From assembly GCA_019614645.1 (NCBI GenBank), contig JABWDB010000005.1:15675001-15739000 (forward strand): 64,000 nucleotides of DNA, read 5' to 3'. The stretch is from Stratiolaelaps scimitus. Taxonomy: Eukaryota; Arthropoda; Arachnida; Mesostigmata; Laelapidae. Position 1 is the first letter of the stretch, and each line of letters starts with the position of its first letter. Below the pieces are notes generated by a model. The model worked only from the letters and a program-made list of their open reading frames with translations. It was not told the DNA's origin and did no database searches. This document shows, in pieces, positions 13,930 to 26,800 of this stretch. The position numbers were made by a program, and so were the translations under genes.

Positions 13930-16311
13930 ACCCATTAGTTGTGTTGACTCCAAGAACTGGTGTTGTTGCGAAAGGAAATGCCCGTGCTCGAATTCAGTTT
14001 GAAATGATCTTCCTTCGCCATTTTCTATCTCATCCAATCTCATCTCTCTCTCTCTCTCTGTATCTCTCTCTTTCTTCCTTATCGCTTCCATTCGTGTACT
14101 GTTACATTAACCATAAAATTCGACGACGGAGCATCCACATATGCCTATCTACATACGCTATGCTGGCTCTATCCAGCTAGCTAGTTGAATGCACACATCT
14201 GCGGATATTCGTAGAGTCATAGCCCGAAAATGACATGCACTCTGCTGCGGTGGCTGGTGTTCATGTCCGATTATACAGATTATTCTTGAGCCGGCGGCGG
14301 CGGCGATACGCAGCGCACACCGATCTACGTCTTCAAGGCAGGTTGGACTCAGCTCTTACGCCCTTCCGGGCGAAGATTGTAGCTGCGTCGCTCGCAAGCG
14401 GCAGCAGCATTGACGGCAGGGTGGATTCATTGAGCTCAGTGAAACGACAGCGAACACACACACACACTCCCAGTGTGCGAGTTGTAGCTGCCTGCGCGAC
14501 GCGTGCATCGTTGTCGCTTGTGACTGCCATTGCAACTCTCCGCTGCTGCTCTCGCCCGTCCGCATTTGCCGAGGCATCCTTCTCCGGCATTTCACGTTTG
14601 CAGTCGAGTCGGCCGGGTTGAATCCAAAGAGAAACACGGCGGCAGCGGGAAGTTCAAATGGAAGTCGTTCGTTGGCGGAGGTGGTGGTGGTGGTGGTCGA
14701 GAGGAAGAAGAGAAAGAAGAATTATTGCGAAATAAGCGAACGACCGACCGACCGATTGCTGCTGTTGACGCTGTGGCCGCCGCCAGTAAAGATTGAGATG
14801 TAAACACGATCTGCTGATGCCACGAATTGTTGTCGTTGCCTGTCACTAGCTTCTGTTGATGTCGTAGTAACAGTAATAGTAGTCGTAGTAGTATGTTATG
14901 CGTGCTTCATTTCGTAATGGACGGGAACGTCATCTTAGGGTAACCGATCAAAGCTGATTGCATCCTCACAAATACAAGAATAGTAAGGGATGGCGGAAGC
15001 GGCCGCGTCTTGTCGGATATCGGCTAAAGCTTAAGCCGCCACCTTCGTCATAACCCGCCTAAGCGTTTGCCCCGGGCGACTTAGTCTTCAGCTGAATCGC
15101 GTTGGTGCCTCCTCCCATAATGTCTGTCGGTGTGTGTCTTCGTGTACGTATCTTCAGTCACGCAGCTTTAATCCCCTTGTATCAGCTGGCAGAACGATTG
15201 ATGTTGGGCTGCAACGGCTCGTCGATTTGTTGACTAAGAAGATGACGGTGATGGCCCGCCCCCTCATGCTCTGCCGGCATCTATACGAGGCAACGGTGTC
15301 TCTGCGCTTGCTCTTCATCGCCGATGTCAATTCGTAGGCTTTGATAGTTCCAGTCCCGGTGGATACGCTGCTGGTTGAAGAGAATATTCGAGCGCTTAGT
15401 TAAGTCCGGTGCTGGCAGAAAGTGATCTCATGTTGATCCTGGCTCATGGCCCTTCATGGTGATAGGCAGCTGAATCTGCAGCAGAGTATCTACACACTTG
15501 TAGAGGATGTCGGGTGTCACCTTGTGATCCTACGAGGCTACCGAGTAGTGGAGACGTGGTGATTTCTGACAAGCTGTATCTACCGGCGTTAGTGGTGTCA
15601 ATGTTTCCCTAGTGCTTGATAGATCTAGAGAGGCCTGTATCAATCGGAGAACCCAGCTGTTGTCTAGATTTATTGTCGCCAATTGTAGACGAGTATGAGG
15701 CGAACCGACAAATTCACCCCGTCCAACGCAGGCCCCACCTCACTTTGTACATAAACGGCTGGAAGCACTGTCAACAACAGTAAACGCCGGGAGACCTCAA
15801 CAGATCCCGCCAGCTCTCTCACTCGATGAGTAACTTCTTCTTATACTGTTTACTTTCTCGAAAATGTCTTCCCGCCGGTGGAGCCGCGTACTCCCCTTCG
15901 CAAAAGGCTCACCTTGGACTCGTCGTCCCTATTTCACTGGTAGATTTTCACCGAGTTTATTCGTGTGCGACAATTTCGTGTGAGTGATGCTGTTCCTCCA
16001 TTTGAAGCTGTGAAGTCTCGTGACGTCCGTTCACGCTGCTTGATTGAAGTTACTCAACCGACATAGGCCGAGCCACAATACCTCGTCGTGGACCGACTAG
16101 CTGGCTGACTGTTTCACCGAATCGCTGTCAGAGATCAGCCCCGCCGAGGAAGAAAAGATGCCGTCCAAAGCGAGATGTGCCGCTCGACAAAGAGATTTCG
16201 GTTGGAAATGTTCGTTCTGCTCCAACTGCGCTAACATCATCGCAGCTGTAGACATCAACGTCATCTGGTGTCACGGTCGACGAACAATACCTTGCAACGG
16301 ACGCTACCACT

Positions 16312-16314
<3 letters not shown>

Positions 16315-16342
<28 letters not shown>

Positions 16343-16359
16343 GATGTATATATATATAG
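16315..16359. repeat. (TA)n microsatellite
   Basis: TA array with one GATG interruption. Confidence 0.95.
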
Positions 16360-16440
16360 AACCTCAATGATTACTATCATGTGTTCCTATACGTGCTGCA
16401 GTCGCAACCACATAAGAACTAGCAGAGCATTTGTATGAAT

Positions 16441-16444
16441 AATA

Positions 16445-16480
<36 letters not shown>
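16441..16480. repeat. (TA)n microsatellite
   Basis: TA array with one central TACA; ATTATT-type flanks on both sides. Confidence 0.95.
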
Positions 16481-19370
16481 ATTATTATAGTCATATATTT
16501 TATATTGTGCTATCTATACACAATGGACTATAGGTGCGGTCTGGCGATGCTAGGAGAAAAAGGCCACTCCGGGTCCGTACCTGAACTGATAGAAAAAGAA
16601 AAGGAACGAGAGTAGAAGGTACGGAAAGCTGGCAAGCTGTGATAGCTATGTTACCTGTCCCACGACAGAATGGAAGTGTCCGGGTAAACGTGGACACCAG
16701 CGGCTACAGCCGTTTAGCCGTACGCAACAATGCTCACCGAGATGTGTTATATAAATCTTGGCAGTGAAGAAATTACAGATACAACGGCCAACGGCGGATA
16801 CAAAGTGGCCGTGATTGATATAATCGTGAATAAAAACGGTTGTTCAAGCGGGGTAAGATATAACTGGGGCAGCTGTGTATGTGTGAGTGTGACAGAGAGA
16901 GAGAAAGAGAAGATTTTTGCCTTTTCAGTGGCTGTAGTTTTCCGAGACAGTGAACAATGTGGCTCGGCTGCATCCACGCATTTGTCGGACAAATTGGAAA
17001 TTTCGCTCTTATTGTTCAAAGTAACGAGAGTGATATATCGTTCGTTGACTGAAGGAGTGGCGGCGTTCGTTGATACGAACAAGTAACGGGGAGGGCCATT
17101 GTCATTCATGGTGGACATGCTTTTTTGAAAACTTCACATTTTGTTTTATGAGGCCGAAGTTGCCGTGTACGCACGAACATGGCTGGAATTGCGGTTTGTA
17201 TTTATGTTGCGACCTCTACCGATTTATATCAACCGCCGGCTGCGGTGTAGGATTTTTGAGATTGATAGCGTTTGTCCACTGAAATTTAGCGAGGTACAAA
17301 TGACGCTTCTCCGGCCCAAATCCACTAATCCGCAATCATGTCTATTTCTAGATGATGTCTCCTCAGTGATTATGCATGTAATGCATGACCTGTATCAATT
17401 GAGGCTTCAACTGCTTCCCTCGATAGCGCACGCTGTCGAAGAAGTCGAATTTTAGCATTTTTCAACTATAGCTCTTTTTAGATCTTGAAGTTTCTCCCTA
17501 TATATTGCTATCTTCAGTGGCTGTTGTTATTATTGTTATCATTGTCTGTCAGTCTGCCTGCGAGAGCCTTCTCTCATAGCCACTGGGAGATGATCGGCTC
17601 CTAACGAGCATCTTGGTTCATCGCGCAAGCAGCACGATGCTCGAAGAGGTGCTATCCAGCCAGGCAGCGTTTTACTAATTGAAATTAAATTGGCAAGAAG
17701 GCCATCATTGTTGCGCACACGTCCAGCTAATGAAAGGGTGGATCCCAGCCGAGGCTTTCCGCCCCGACCACATAATCAAGCAACAGAGAAGCGAAAACGG
17801 CGGACGGACGAGTGAATCAACGAATGACCGTCGCACTATTCCGTCATTTGTGGCCCCATTTCGCGTACGATTCGCGTCGCGTACACAATAGTATCGTTGG
17901 TTGACTTTTTCCGGGCCGATGTTGTATCGCTGTTCCCGAGCGCTATGGGTCTCGTCTGCCTTGAGATTTTCTATCTCTCTTTCATGCTCCATTCGTTCAA
18001 CAAAGCGTCGCTGTTGGGGGGTCTAGTCGACAACGAACTAAGTGCGGCCCCTGCCGTTTCAACTGCACGGACTGCTGGTAAGCAATCAGACAGGCTGAAC
18101 GCGTCCAGAAATTCGCCCTCGACGTTCGAATCCTTACTGTTGAGCCAACGTTGTTGAGCGGCGCGGAGCCTATCTATGACGACGTTATGGAGCGCCGGAA
18201 AGATCCTGTTGGGACACCATACACAGCGCGGTCAGCTTGGTGCTCACTGTTCAGCCCGTCAGTCAATAATGTTGATGATGTCTGGTTACTGTCGGTGGCG
18301 GTGGCGGCGGCGACAGATAGTACTGCTGCTGCTGCTGGTGGCGATTCCCGTGCCGGTATTGCCTTGACTTGCGCGCGTGAATGGGCACCTCACGTTGTGC
18401 GGTGTCGCGCGGGGTTTGCTTCTCGCCTTCGACGTTCAAGAAGCTGGAAAAACAAGTTGACCGCTGCCCCGACTAGTATCGCTAACGAAAGCCCAGTATG
18501 GTATCGTTGTTGCTGTATCTCTATCGCCATAGGTCGGCGCGGCGCTTGCCGTTGCGAGCGTCACTGCTGCCGGCGGTGCAACTGTTCGAAAACTGATAGA
18601 TGTTGCACTGACTGAGAAGAGATACAGCCATTGGACGCTGGATTGGCAGCACTCCAACGAACGACCAAACGACCACCGGAAATTATAGCTGCTAGCAGTA
18701 CATACGAAGTACACACTTAGTATAATATCACGTCTATATCCATGGGTGGCCACGAAGAGAGAACTTCATCTGTTGCTGATGTCGCTGGTGGTGGACTGGT
18801 TGAGCAGTCTGACGCCGTTAGCCAACGATTGAGGTAATTGCCACAGCCGCCGTGTCTCGCAGCAGCAGCACCAGCAGCAGACCAACCACGGTCAAAGCCG
18901 TTGTTAGCTTCGGCTAACGTTGGCGTCCACGAGCGGATGAAGAAGGCAAGGCGTACCTGTTCGTATCTGTGGGTACGGCGGTGGCCGCTGGATTGGTGCT
19001 GTACGCAGCAGCACTCGGTATCCACACTTTCATGCATCCTTGGGTAATCTGCGTTGGACATAAATAGATAGATATATAGATAATAGATGGATGGATTGCT
19101 GGTTCGCCAGCCCGGCCAAGAGTTGGCTGAAAAAACGCCGTTGATGTCGCATATCCATCCGTTCATTCATCCATATCTGTTCGTCCGTCTCCCTTTACGA
19201 GCTCTGTTCATATGTCGGTTTGAGATGGACGCGCCTGGCATGAATGCACCTCTGCAGGGCCCACTGGAGGGCTCACCTGTCGCAGTGGGTGATGGCCAAG
19301 TCAGCCTTCATTCGCTGGATGGGCAAAGCCAGCGACAGCCATAGCAGCAATGAAAGACGGTGCAGCGGAA

Positions 19371-19392
19371 ACAGCAGCAGCAGCAGCAGCAG
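19371..19392. repeat. (CAG)n microsatellite
   Basis: Seven uninterrupted CAG units. Confidence 0.95.
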
Positions 19393-20333
19393 AAAGCAAT
19401 GACGCCCGAAGCGCGAGTAAAATCGCCAACAAACACAAGCAGTCATCATCATGCCTGTATAACGCGCCTGCGTTCGCCGACGAACTCGTACTGGCCCTGA
19501 TGGTGGCGGTACCATCACCTTGGCCAAATTGGCAACATTGTCGAAAATGGTGACTCTCTTTCTCTCTTTCTTTCTCTCTCTCTCTCGGTTGATAAGTGGA
19601 AGCAGAAGAATTCGCAAACACCCCTGCACAATAGCTTCTGCTGCCGATCTAAAGCCAATCGGTTTGTTGGCCGAATCATGTCACCTTAGACAGACAAAGG
19701 CTCGGCGGCAGGGGGTGAGAAGTCGACCTCTGTTGTGGTGAACTTCACAGAGAACAAAGAGAACAGCGAACGCTTTGATCGGAACCACCATCGGATGTTT
19801 TTATATCGGACGGCGAAAGGCAGCCTCTAACCCAATGTCTGCTAGAGGGAACTGATGAGGAACGCACGTCATTATCGTTGGTGTCGGCTTGTTCGAATAA
19901 GCAGGAAGGAAATGGCGCGGGTTAGGTTCATAGACGTGAAGTTTACGTTGCTTTATAAAGTCAATTGAATACAGGGATTGTCCTTCGCGCTCTTCGTGCG
20001 GCTTATCGGACTTATCGTTGCGATGGTCACTATTATTGCCCTGGCTTTTAAGCTTGATTGTGACGGTGTTGACGCCTTGCCTTCATTTTTTTCATTCGTC
20101 TTGAACACACTCATAACGCCAACACGTGTAGTGGTAGCTGGTTGGCAGCCGTTGAGCAAGGTTGGCTTATTGTAGCTAGGGTACAAATCTGCCGATTCTA
20201 GTTTGTGTTATATTTTTCGGACGACACTCTTAGCGGCGAATACATGAAAGCATGTAGAGTAGCTCGTCATCGAATGTATCTGCTTCACAAGGGGTGGTGA
20301 GAATACGACGCTTGTAGAGTTGTGCGCACATAG

Positions 20334-20687
20334 AGAACATGCGAACACAGGATTAGCAGCAGAACACAGAACAGACAACACAACTCGCAAAGAAAAAAAA
20401 CAGTAGAAATTAGCAGCAAAAAAACGAGATCACTAACACCACGACACATTACCTTGGCACGGCGGCATCAAGGTGGGCGGCAGCGTTTAGCTAAGGGGTT
20501 GGGCTCTCCGAGGGGCTCGCACAATTTGGTGGAGAGACATGGGACGCACTTCAGGGGGTCTGGGCTTTGCTTTGCCCCTTCAGGTAATTTCCTGGACTCG
20601 ACCCTGGGGCTGGTTGACAAACGCCACTTAACTCGTTACAGGGACGCATCTGACGTGAGTCGACACCTCGCCCGGGATGGATACGTG
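20334..20687 (+). other. Open frame upstream of the first ATG (5' UTR or exon joined to an unseen 5' exon)
   Basis: The exon 1 frame stays open from 20334 to 20688 but contains no in-frame ATG. At least one out-of-frame ATG (20539) lies inside it. Two acceptor-like sites occur, ccccttcag at 20575-20583 and cgttacag at 20634-20641. The simplest readings are a 5' UTR, or a coding exon whose 5' part is spliced from an upstream exon I could not locate. The peptide encoded here shows no recognisable family feature. Confidence 0.45.
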
Positions 20688-23600
20688 ATGACATCTTGGA
20701 GGAAGAAGATCAAACTGCGCTTCGGGCGCCACTCCGGCGATGTATCACCGCCTACAACACTCATTGACGACCTACCACCGCCGTTTGCTCGGTCGATGTC
20801 ACTGCGCTATCCGGGCTATACCACCCGCGATGGTGATCTTCGACCCGACTCGATACTGCTACTTGACGATCAGCGGATACCGACACTCCAGCGGACATGG
20901 TCATTTCGTCAAGCCGTGACACACAAGAACCGAGCCGCGCCCTCGTCGTCGTCGTCAGCTGATCCAGCCGACTCGTATCAGAAGCCTGTGATCTTCCACG
21001 GCAACTATACCGGCGCCGGGACCGTTCCCGAATGTCCCCCATCGCCGACGAAGCCGGCTTTCTTCAGTCGCCTGTTTCGCTTCTCTCTACGCGACAGACA
21101 GAAGAGCAAAGGCGTACTCCCGCCGAGCGTGGCGCACGTCGATGTCATCCGGACGGGCGACCCTGAACGGCGCCCTGAATGCGGCGGCCGCGACGGCATT
21201 AGCTGCCATGGTGGCGCCGGCGGCGGCGGCGGCGACTGTATTAGTGTATATGGAGGGGGCGGAGATGGCACTAGTGGTGGCGGTGGCGGCGGCGTCGGTG
21301 GTGGTGGTGGATTCTCCGCAGCTGACCAACAGCAGCTTTCCCAGTGGCCGTCTGTACAGTCAGACATTGTCGCGATGAATGACGGAATTTCGACGAGCTT
21401 CATCTCGCAGTGGGCTTCCGTGCCAACCGACATGACGTCGGCTCTGCCCGTAGTGAAAGGACAGCCGCAGCCACTTCCCGTCTCCTCGGAGTGGTCGTCG
21501 GTGGACAACGAAATTGAAGATGAAGATGACAAGGACGTCGTCGTGATCCGCCGCTGTACTACCCTGCCGAGCTTCCGAATCCGGAGCCGCTCCGATATCA
21601 GCTGTCCGTCGTCCCGCGTAGGACTTGAGCAGGACTCGGTGGAGTCGAATTCGAGCTTGCCACTGCTCCTTAGGGAGGGTCAGCTGGGCCGCCACCATCA
21701 TCACCACCACCAGCAGCAGCAACAGCAGCAGCAGCATGCGGTGCCGGGATCGCAACACGTTGATCATCATGGTGCTAGAAAGAAAGGCAGACGGACGTCC
21801 CGTGAAGTGCTGCAGGACGAGCTGAGGCACGTCCTCCTCAATGGAACATACCCCCCACCGAAGGTCGATGAAATCAAACCGCTCAAAGCAAATGGCCTAG
21901 TTGTCCACAACCCTTCGAATGTGCCGGTCCAAGTCATTGATAGTCCATGCTCAGATGATTCGGCTGTCGGTGATCTCTCACCAGTTAATCATTTGTTGGG
22001 AGCGGCCGAAGCTCAGGATAAGTTTACGGTCAATTCAACGATCTTCGAGACCAGTGGAATCAAGGCTAGCACAAGCACCACTCTTAACAACACCGATAAC
22101 TACAGCAACGGTGCCATGAACGGCAATAGTGTCTGTTCCAATATTAAGTTTCCGGGGTTGCGGAAAGTTCCGCTTGGACCCACAATTGATTTGGAAGATC
22201 CAAAGACGACAAGGCGACGCTTTGAGTCTCGACTGCCAAACAGCTGCCGACCGGCGTCTGTTTCACCTGTGAGAGATCCCGCAGTGATTCGTCGAGTGAA
22301 GAAGAACATCGTTGCCAGACCAGTGTCGTACACTCCGGGATTCGCTCTCATGCAGAGGGCCTCTACCGACCTCACCGCTCCATTACCGCTTCCTTCCACG
22401 GCAGAGCGTGCATCTAGTGCCGAACCTCTGGTCAGCGGTCACTTTGAGATGAGCCTTGCAGCGGAGAATGGTCCACACGTGTGTCAAAAGAGATCCGAGG
22501 CTGCCAGACGATTTGGCTCAATGCAAGATGTTCGCTCTCGGCCCTCGACGCCTGTTGGAAGGCCGAACTCTCGAAGTGGGATCCCTGTTCGAAGCGAGAG
22601 CAGAGAAATCGTTTCGGACGATTGCCAAAGCCACGCGAATATTGCAAATCTAGATGAGGAGTGCGCTGATGAGGAGCGCGCGGTCTCCAGGGGATCGAGG
22701 CTCTCCAACGAAGTTGACTCAGGAACCTTCGTCCGGAAGAAACCCGTCCCATTGCAACGGAGCGGGACGTTTACAAAGGAGGACTCCACGACGCCCGTCG
22801 AGGAACTGCCTGTTGTTGAAACGTCGGTTGACGACAACACGAACGATGACGTCGTCGTCGTCGGCAAGGTGAAAGATTTGCAACGGGATCAACCCGCACG
22901 AAAGTCACTACGAAGGGAGCTCAGGAAACCGAGTGAAGTTGCCAAAGTTAAAGAGCTTAATATCACTAATAATAACAATAATAATAATACCAATGGTTGT
23001 AAGGATATCATCGTCGCCAAGGATGAGGTGGGTCAAAGGTGTGGTAGTGGCTCGTCGTCGATCACCAACTGCAACAAGAGGAAGTCGAAGGCAAAACAGA
23101 TCGTTCCGCCAATGAAGTTGGACCTTTCGAGTCCGACGAGCCCCGTGGTCCTAAAGGATGCTATAGCATATAGGGATTCGTCGCACAAATCGTCAAAACT
23201 GCCAGCGCCCGGCAGCTTCGTACGAGGCACAACACAGAACTCGTCGCGTCGACGAATAGCCCTTCCAGTCGAACGGCAGACGAGTATCGAGTCGGCTGGC
23301 CGTTCCGGAGGCTCGGCTGCTGCCTCGCCCGAGACTCCAGACGAATCTCCGAAGGAGTCGAACTCGACGAAGGAGCTGCCGCCTAGCCCCGGTACGCCGA
23401 AGGGTCACCGATCCCGTATCGCCGCCCCGTCGAAGATCGCCCGAGCAGGACGCTCAAAGAACAGCGGTCTCCGTCTGATCGCCAAGAGTCCCCCAGCCGA
23501 GTCGGCTGGTCAGCAATCGCCATCTGTCATCGAGGACGCTGACGACCTCAATCGGACATTCGATATCATCGCGACTTCACAGCCGCCCTGTCTCGTTGAA

Positions 23601-23865
23601 AGCGTGTCACGGGTCGCTGACGAGGCGCGTCAGCAGATACGATCCGCGATGAATGAGGCCACGGCGAATTCGGCGCCTGTCGCCGCCTCTCCTCCGAAGG
23701 ATACAGCACTGAATCCTACGACGACGACGATCACCCTAACTGCAACGTCCACCATAGCGATGCCGGCTGCGACAGCAGATGCAGACGCAGCAGCAACAAC
23801 AACACCAACGAATTGTGCTCCGACAGCGACAAGCTCGACGCACGGCCCACACTGTAACGCCAATG
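20688..23865 (+). CDS. MTUS1/2-like: Exon 1: disordered N-terminal region with SxIP motif
   Basis: Residues 1-1059 plus the first base of codon 1060; the donor is AATG|gtaag at 23866. The frame is open from 20334 (stop at 20331), but the first in-frame ATG is 20688, with G at -3. No zinc finger, kinase or other folded domain is recognisable. In order there is a basic start (SWRKKIKLRFGRHS), a Gly-rich run near residues 168-212, three W-x-S-V-x-x-[DE]-[IM] copies at W220, W242 and W269, an acidic patch just after, a His/Gln run near 336-350, SRLP at 514, SGIP at 630, an Asn run near 760-770, SKLP at 836, and many SP/TP sites toward the end. Long disordered N-termini encoded by one large exon are typical of MTUS proteins. 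The strongly codon-like composition over 3.1 kb without a stop makes the exon itself secure. The exact 5' edge is not. Confidence 0.85.
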
Positions 23866-26800
23866 GTAAGCTGACAAATAGTAGTGTCTATCCGATCTAA
23901 CATAAATTATTCTAGTAGCTCAACCGTCATGATGTTGTAGACTAGACAGCATTTACTGTTGCTGTTATTATTATTATTATTATTGTGAGTTTGTTCTCGC
24001 GGCACCGTTCGAGCTATTTCTGGCCGGCTACAGAGTCTGTAGCATACGAGTAACAAAACAATAGAGCGACGTTCTCACAGCCTGTGTCTCAGAAACGTCC
24101 CGAACATCCCAGTCTGACGTCAACGTCTACAACGCTGTAAAATGCTTCGGTCCGCAGCTGTTCCATCGCAGAATAGGAATGCTCAAGCCCTAAGTGTAGC
24201 CGTCATTCAAATGACAACAAGAACGTCATCGTTATCCGCAGAAACTAATGGCGTTAGTTCGATCATTGCCCCGCCGGCGGCAGGTCACGTGTGCTGCTTC
24301 GCACGACACCGACAAGCTGCTATAAAAAAAGCACATATCTAGTTGGCATTATTCAGCTTCATTTCATTCAAACAGACAGGCTCATTGTTCCCGCCCGATA
24401 GACAATACGTGTTGGAACGCTAGTGATGATGTCAACAGTAGCGGGTCCTTTTTGCTACAACGTCAAGGGGATTCGCCTTTAACTTGGACGAATCGTACGA
24501 GGAATACAACAGCAGACGGGGAACGCTCGCTTTATGCGCATCGTTCTCTTACATGGACGCTTCCACTGTCGCCCAGCAGACCGCTGGCACCTGGTAATTA
24601 AGTAACTTTTGATCTAATCAGTCCTGCTTGATTGTTCGTCTTCCTCGCAAAGCCGGGTGTCCATCGACGCGGCTGTGATAGCCGCACTCTCCTGCCCTAT
24701 GAATGTTATTGAATACCACCGGTGGCGTATTGCTCCTAGCGAACATGACGGCCGCTCGCACCGTCTACCCCGGGGAGCCCACTGTTTATTTAAATATATA
24801 GAATAGAATTCTACCGTGTTACTCATAGCAGCCTCCCTCAATCACTCATAGTCGACTTCTGCACCGCTAGCGGTAGCAGCCAGCAAAGTTCGTCAGCTGT
24901 AGTGCTCTATGTCCATAGAATCCCCAAAACAGTACCAATAATAATAACGACAGCAATAAAGAATAATAATAATAATAATAACAACAACTGGCCGCCGCCG
25001 CCGTCGCCCCTTCCTACTTCAATATCTGTCTCTCATATTGACAATTGTTCCTTGTTCTACACCATCGCCACTATTGCTGCTGCTGCTGCTGCTGCTGTTG
25101 TTGATCCAATGTGTTTGTTGTTTGCATCTAATATCTGGTTCTGCTTTTAACTCCGTCATCTGTCACAGTCTCAGTAGTCGCTCGCTCGTTTCGTTGTTCG
25201 TCACGCCACGACACTTCGTTCCTCCTTCCCATAGAGTGGAGTAGCATAGTGAACACTGGTGGTGGTGGTGGTAGTAGTGCTATTGGTACGGCGCCAGTCT
25301 GTTTCTGGCTACTTCTCTCGCGATTTGACAGTGTGACTGGCTGGCTGGCTGCCTCACTGACTGACTGATATGGCTCACCGGTTGCTTCGCTGTTTGGCCA
25401 GCCGATTCCATTCCTCTCAGCTCTGCCCTATCAGTCCATGTTGCCGTTGTTGTTGTTGCTGCTGCTGTCCACAGTTGTTGCTGTCCATAGAATATACTGC
25501 GCTAAGTGTATATATACAATAGATAGATAGATGGATAGACATCGAGCAAAATGGGGGTTGGTTGCCATAGGATGTGTCAGCCAAATGACTCGAGAACTGT
25601 GTGTACTATACTAAGTCGTTTGTTAAGCCCGCTCACATTCGAGCTGTGGTTGTCACCGCAGCCGCTCTCTACGATGACCATAGTGCTAGCGATGATAATC
25701 ACTCTGAATTGCGGTACTGGTATAACAGCAGCAGCAGCTGCAGCAGCGACATGATACGGCGAGCTTGTTGCGTCTGTTTGGTGACTGTAGCAAGCAAGCG
25801 GGCGAAACAATGCTGTGCCCGCTCTCACATATGAGTGCGGCTGGCCGTCTACGCTGCACGAGATCATTTATCGATCGATAATAGAAAATAGAAATCATAT
25901 CGTTACTATGGTTGACTACCTGTTGTCGAGCGGTGGTGCTCCGCTACGCATTCTAGTCTTCCCCGATCTTGTCCGGCGTGTACCATTTTTCGACGGCTGA
26001 CAATCCTCCACCGTCCCATGCAACGGCCACTCACAGAGAGCGCTGTTAGATTTACTTCTACCGCAACACCATATATGAGCACATGGTAATTATAATTACT
26101 AGCAGTCGCTGTAGCAGCGGACAGGACACCGTAGTCGAGGGCACGCCACAAATGAATTCGACGTCTACCCCTCTATCTCTTGTTCTCCCGCTATGGTTTT
26201 GATTGTACGAGATGTAGAAGTAAAATGACGGCCCATTTGAAATAATAATAATAATAATGGAGTTAGCCACAGCGAGACGCTCAGCCACAAACAATACTCG
26301 TCGTAGACGAGATAGATAGACACCAGTAGTCTCTGCTTATTGCCCACGTTGCCATGTACGGGACGGCGGGCGGAACCATTTAGCGTGTGGGCTGAAACAA
26401 CGGTAAGCGACCGCTCTGAATTGCTCACCGTGCAATCCGTGCGATTAGACGGTGATATCTAACTAGGTGGAGCGCCTCGTCGATAATTTGGGACGGGAGA
26501 CAATTCCGGCGAGAATTTAACACCTAAGACCGCACGGCTGGCCGCAAATCTTGGAGAAGAATAGTCCTGCATAGTCCATCTACGTTTGAATGCTAAGAGT
26601 AAGGTTAGATGTTTGGCATCGGCCGAGGATTGCTGGACATGACGATATTAATCGCTTTGCGAATCTTTCCACACCAAGATTTTTTTAATATATTCTCGGT
26701 CTTCTTGTACTGACTGACTTCGAACGTGGCCCTGTTGAGTGTGGCGTTGAACTGTCGGCTAATGCTCAAAATATATATTCATTATCCTGTATGTGAATGA

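Larger units (their letters stand above)
1..20333. other. Upstream region without a supported gene
   Basis: Open frames here are short, low in complexity or run through microsatellites, and none shows family motifs or paired splice sites. The region holds (TA)n, (CA)n, (ATT)n and (CT)n arrays, two SINE copies (5.15-5.29 and 11.6-11.78 kb), and GC-rich CAG/CGG-type low-complexity sequence at about 12.4-14.8 and 17.7-19.7 kb. The promoter and any 5' exon of the downstream gene probably lie here, but I could not place them. Confidence 0.6.

Noticed and set aside
18151..18615. 154-residue plus-strand open frame
   Set aside because: Arg/Cys/Ala-rich translation of GC-rich low-complexity sequence; no motif and no splice context.
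20454..20687. Coding start at TTG 20454 for the large exon
   Set aside because: TTG is not a normal nuclear start in animals; the first in-frame ATG is 20688 and the upstream stretch is better read as leader or spliced exon.
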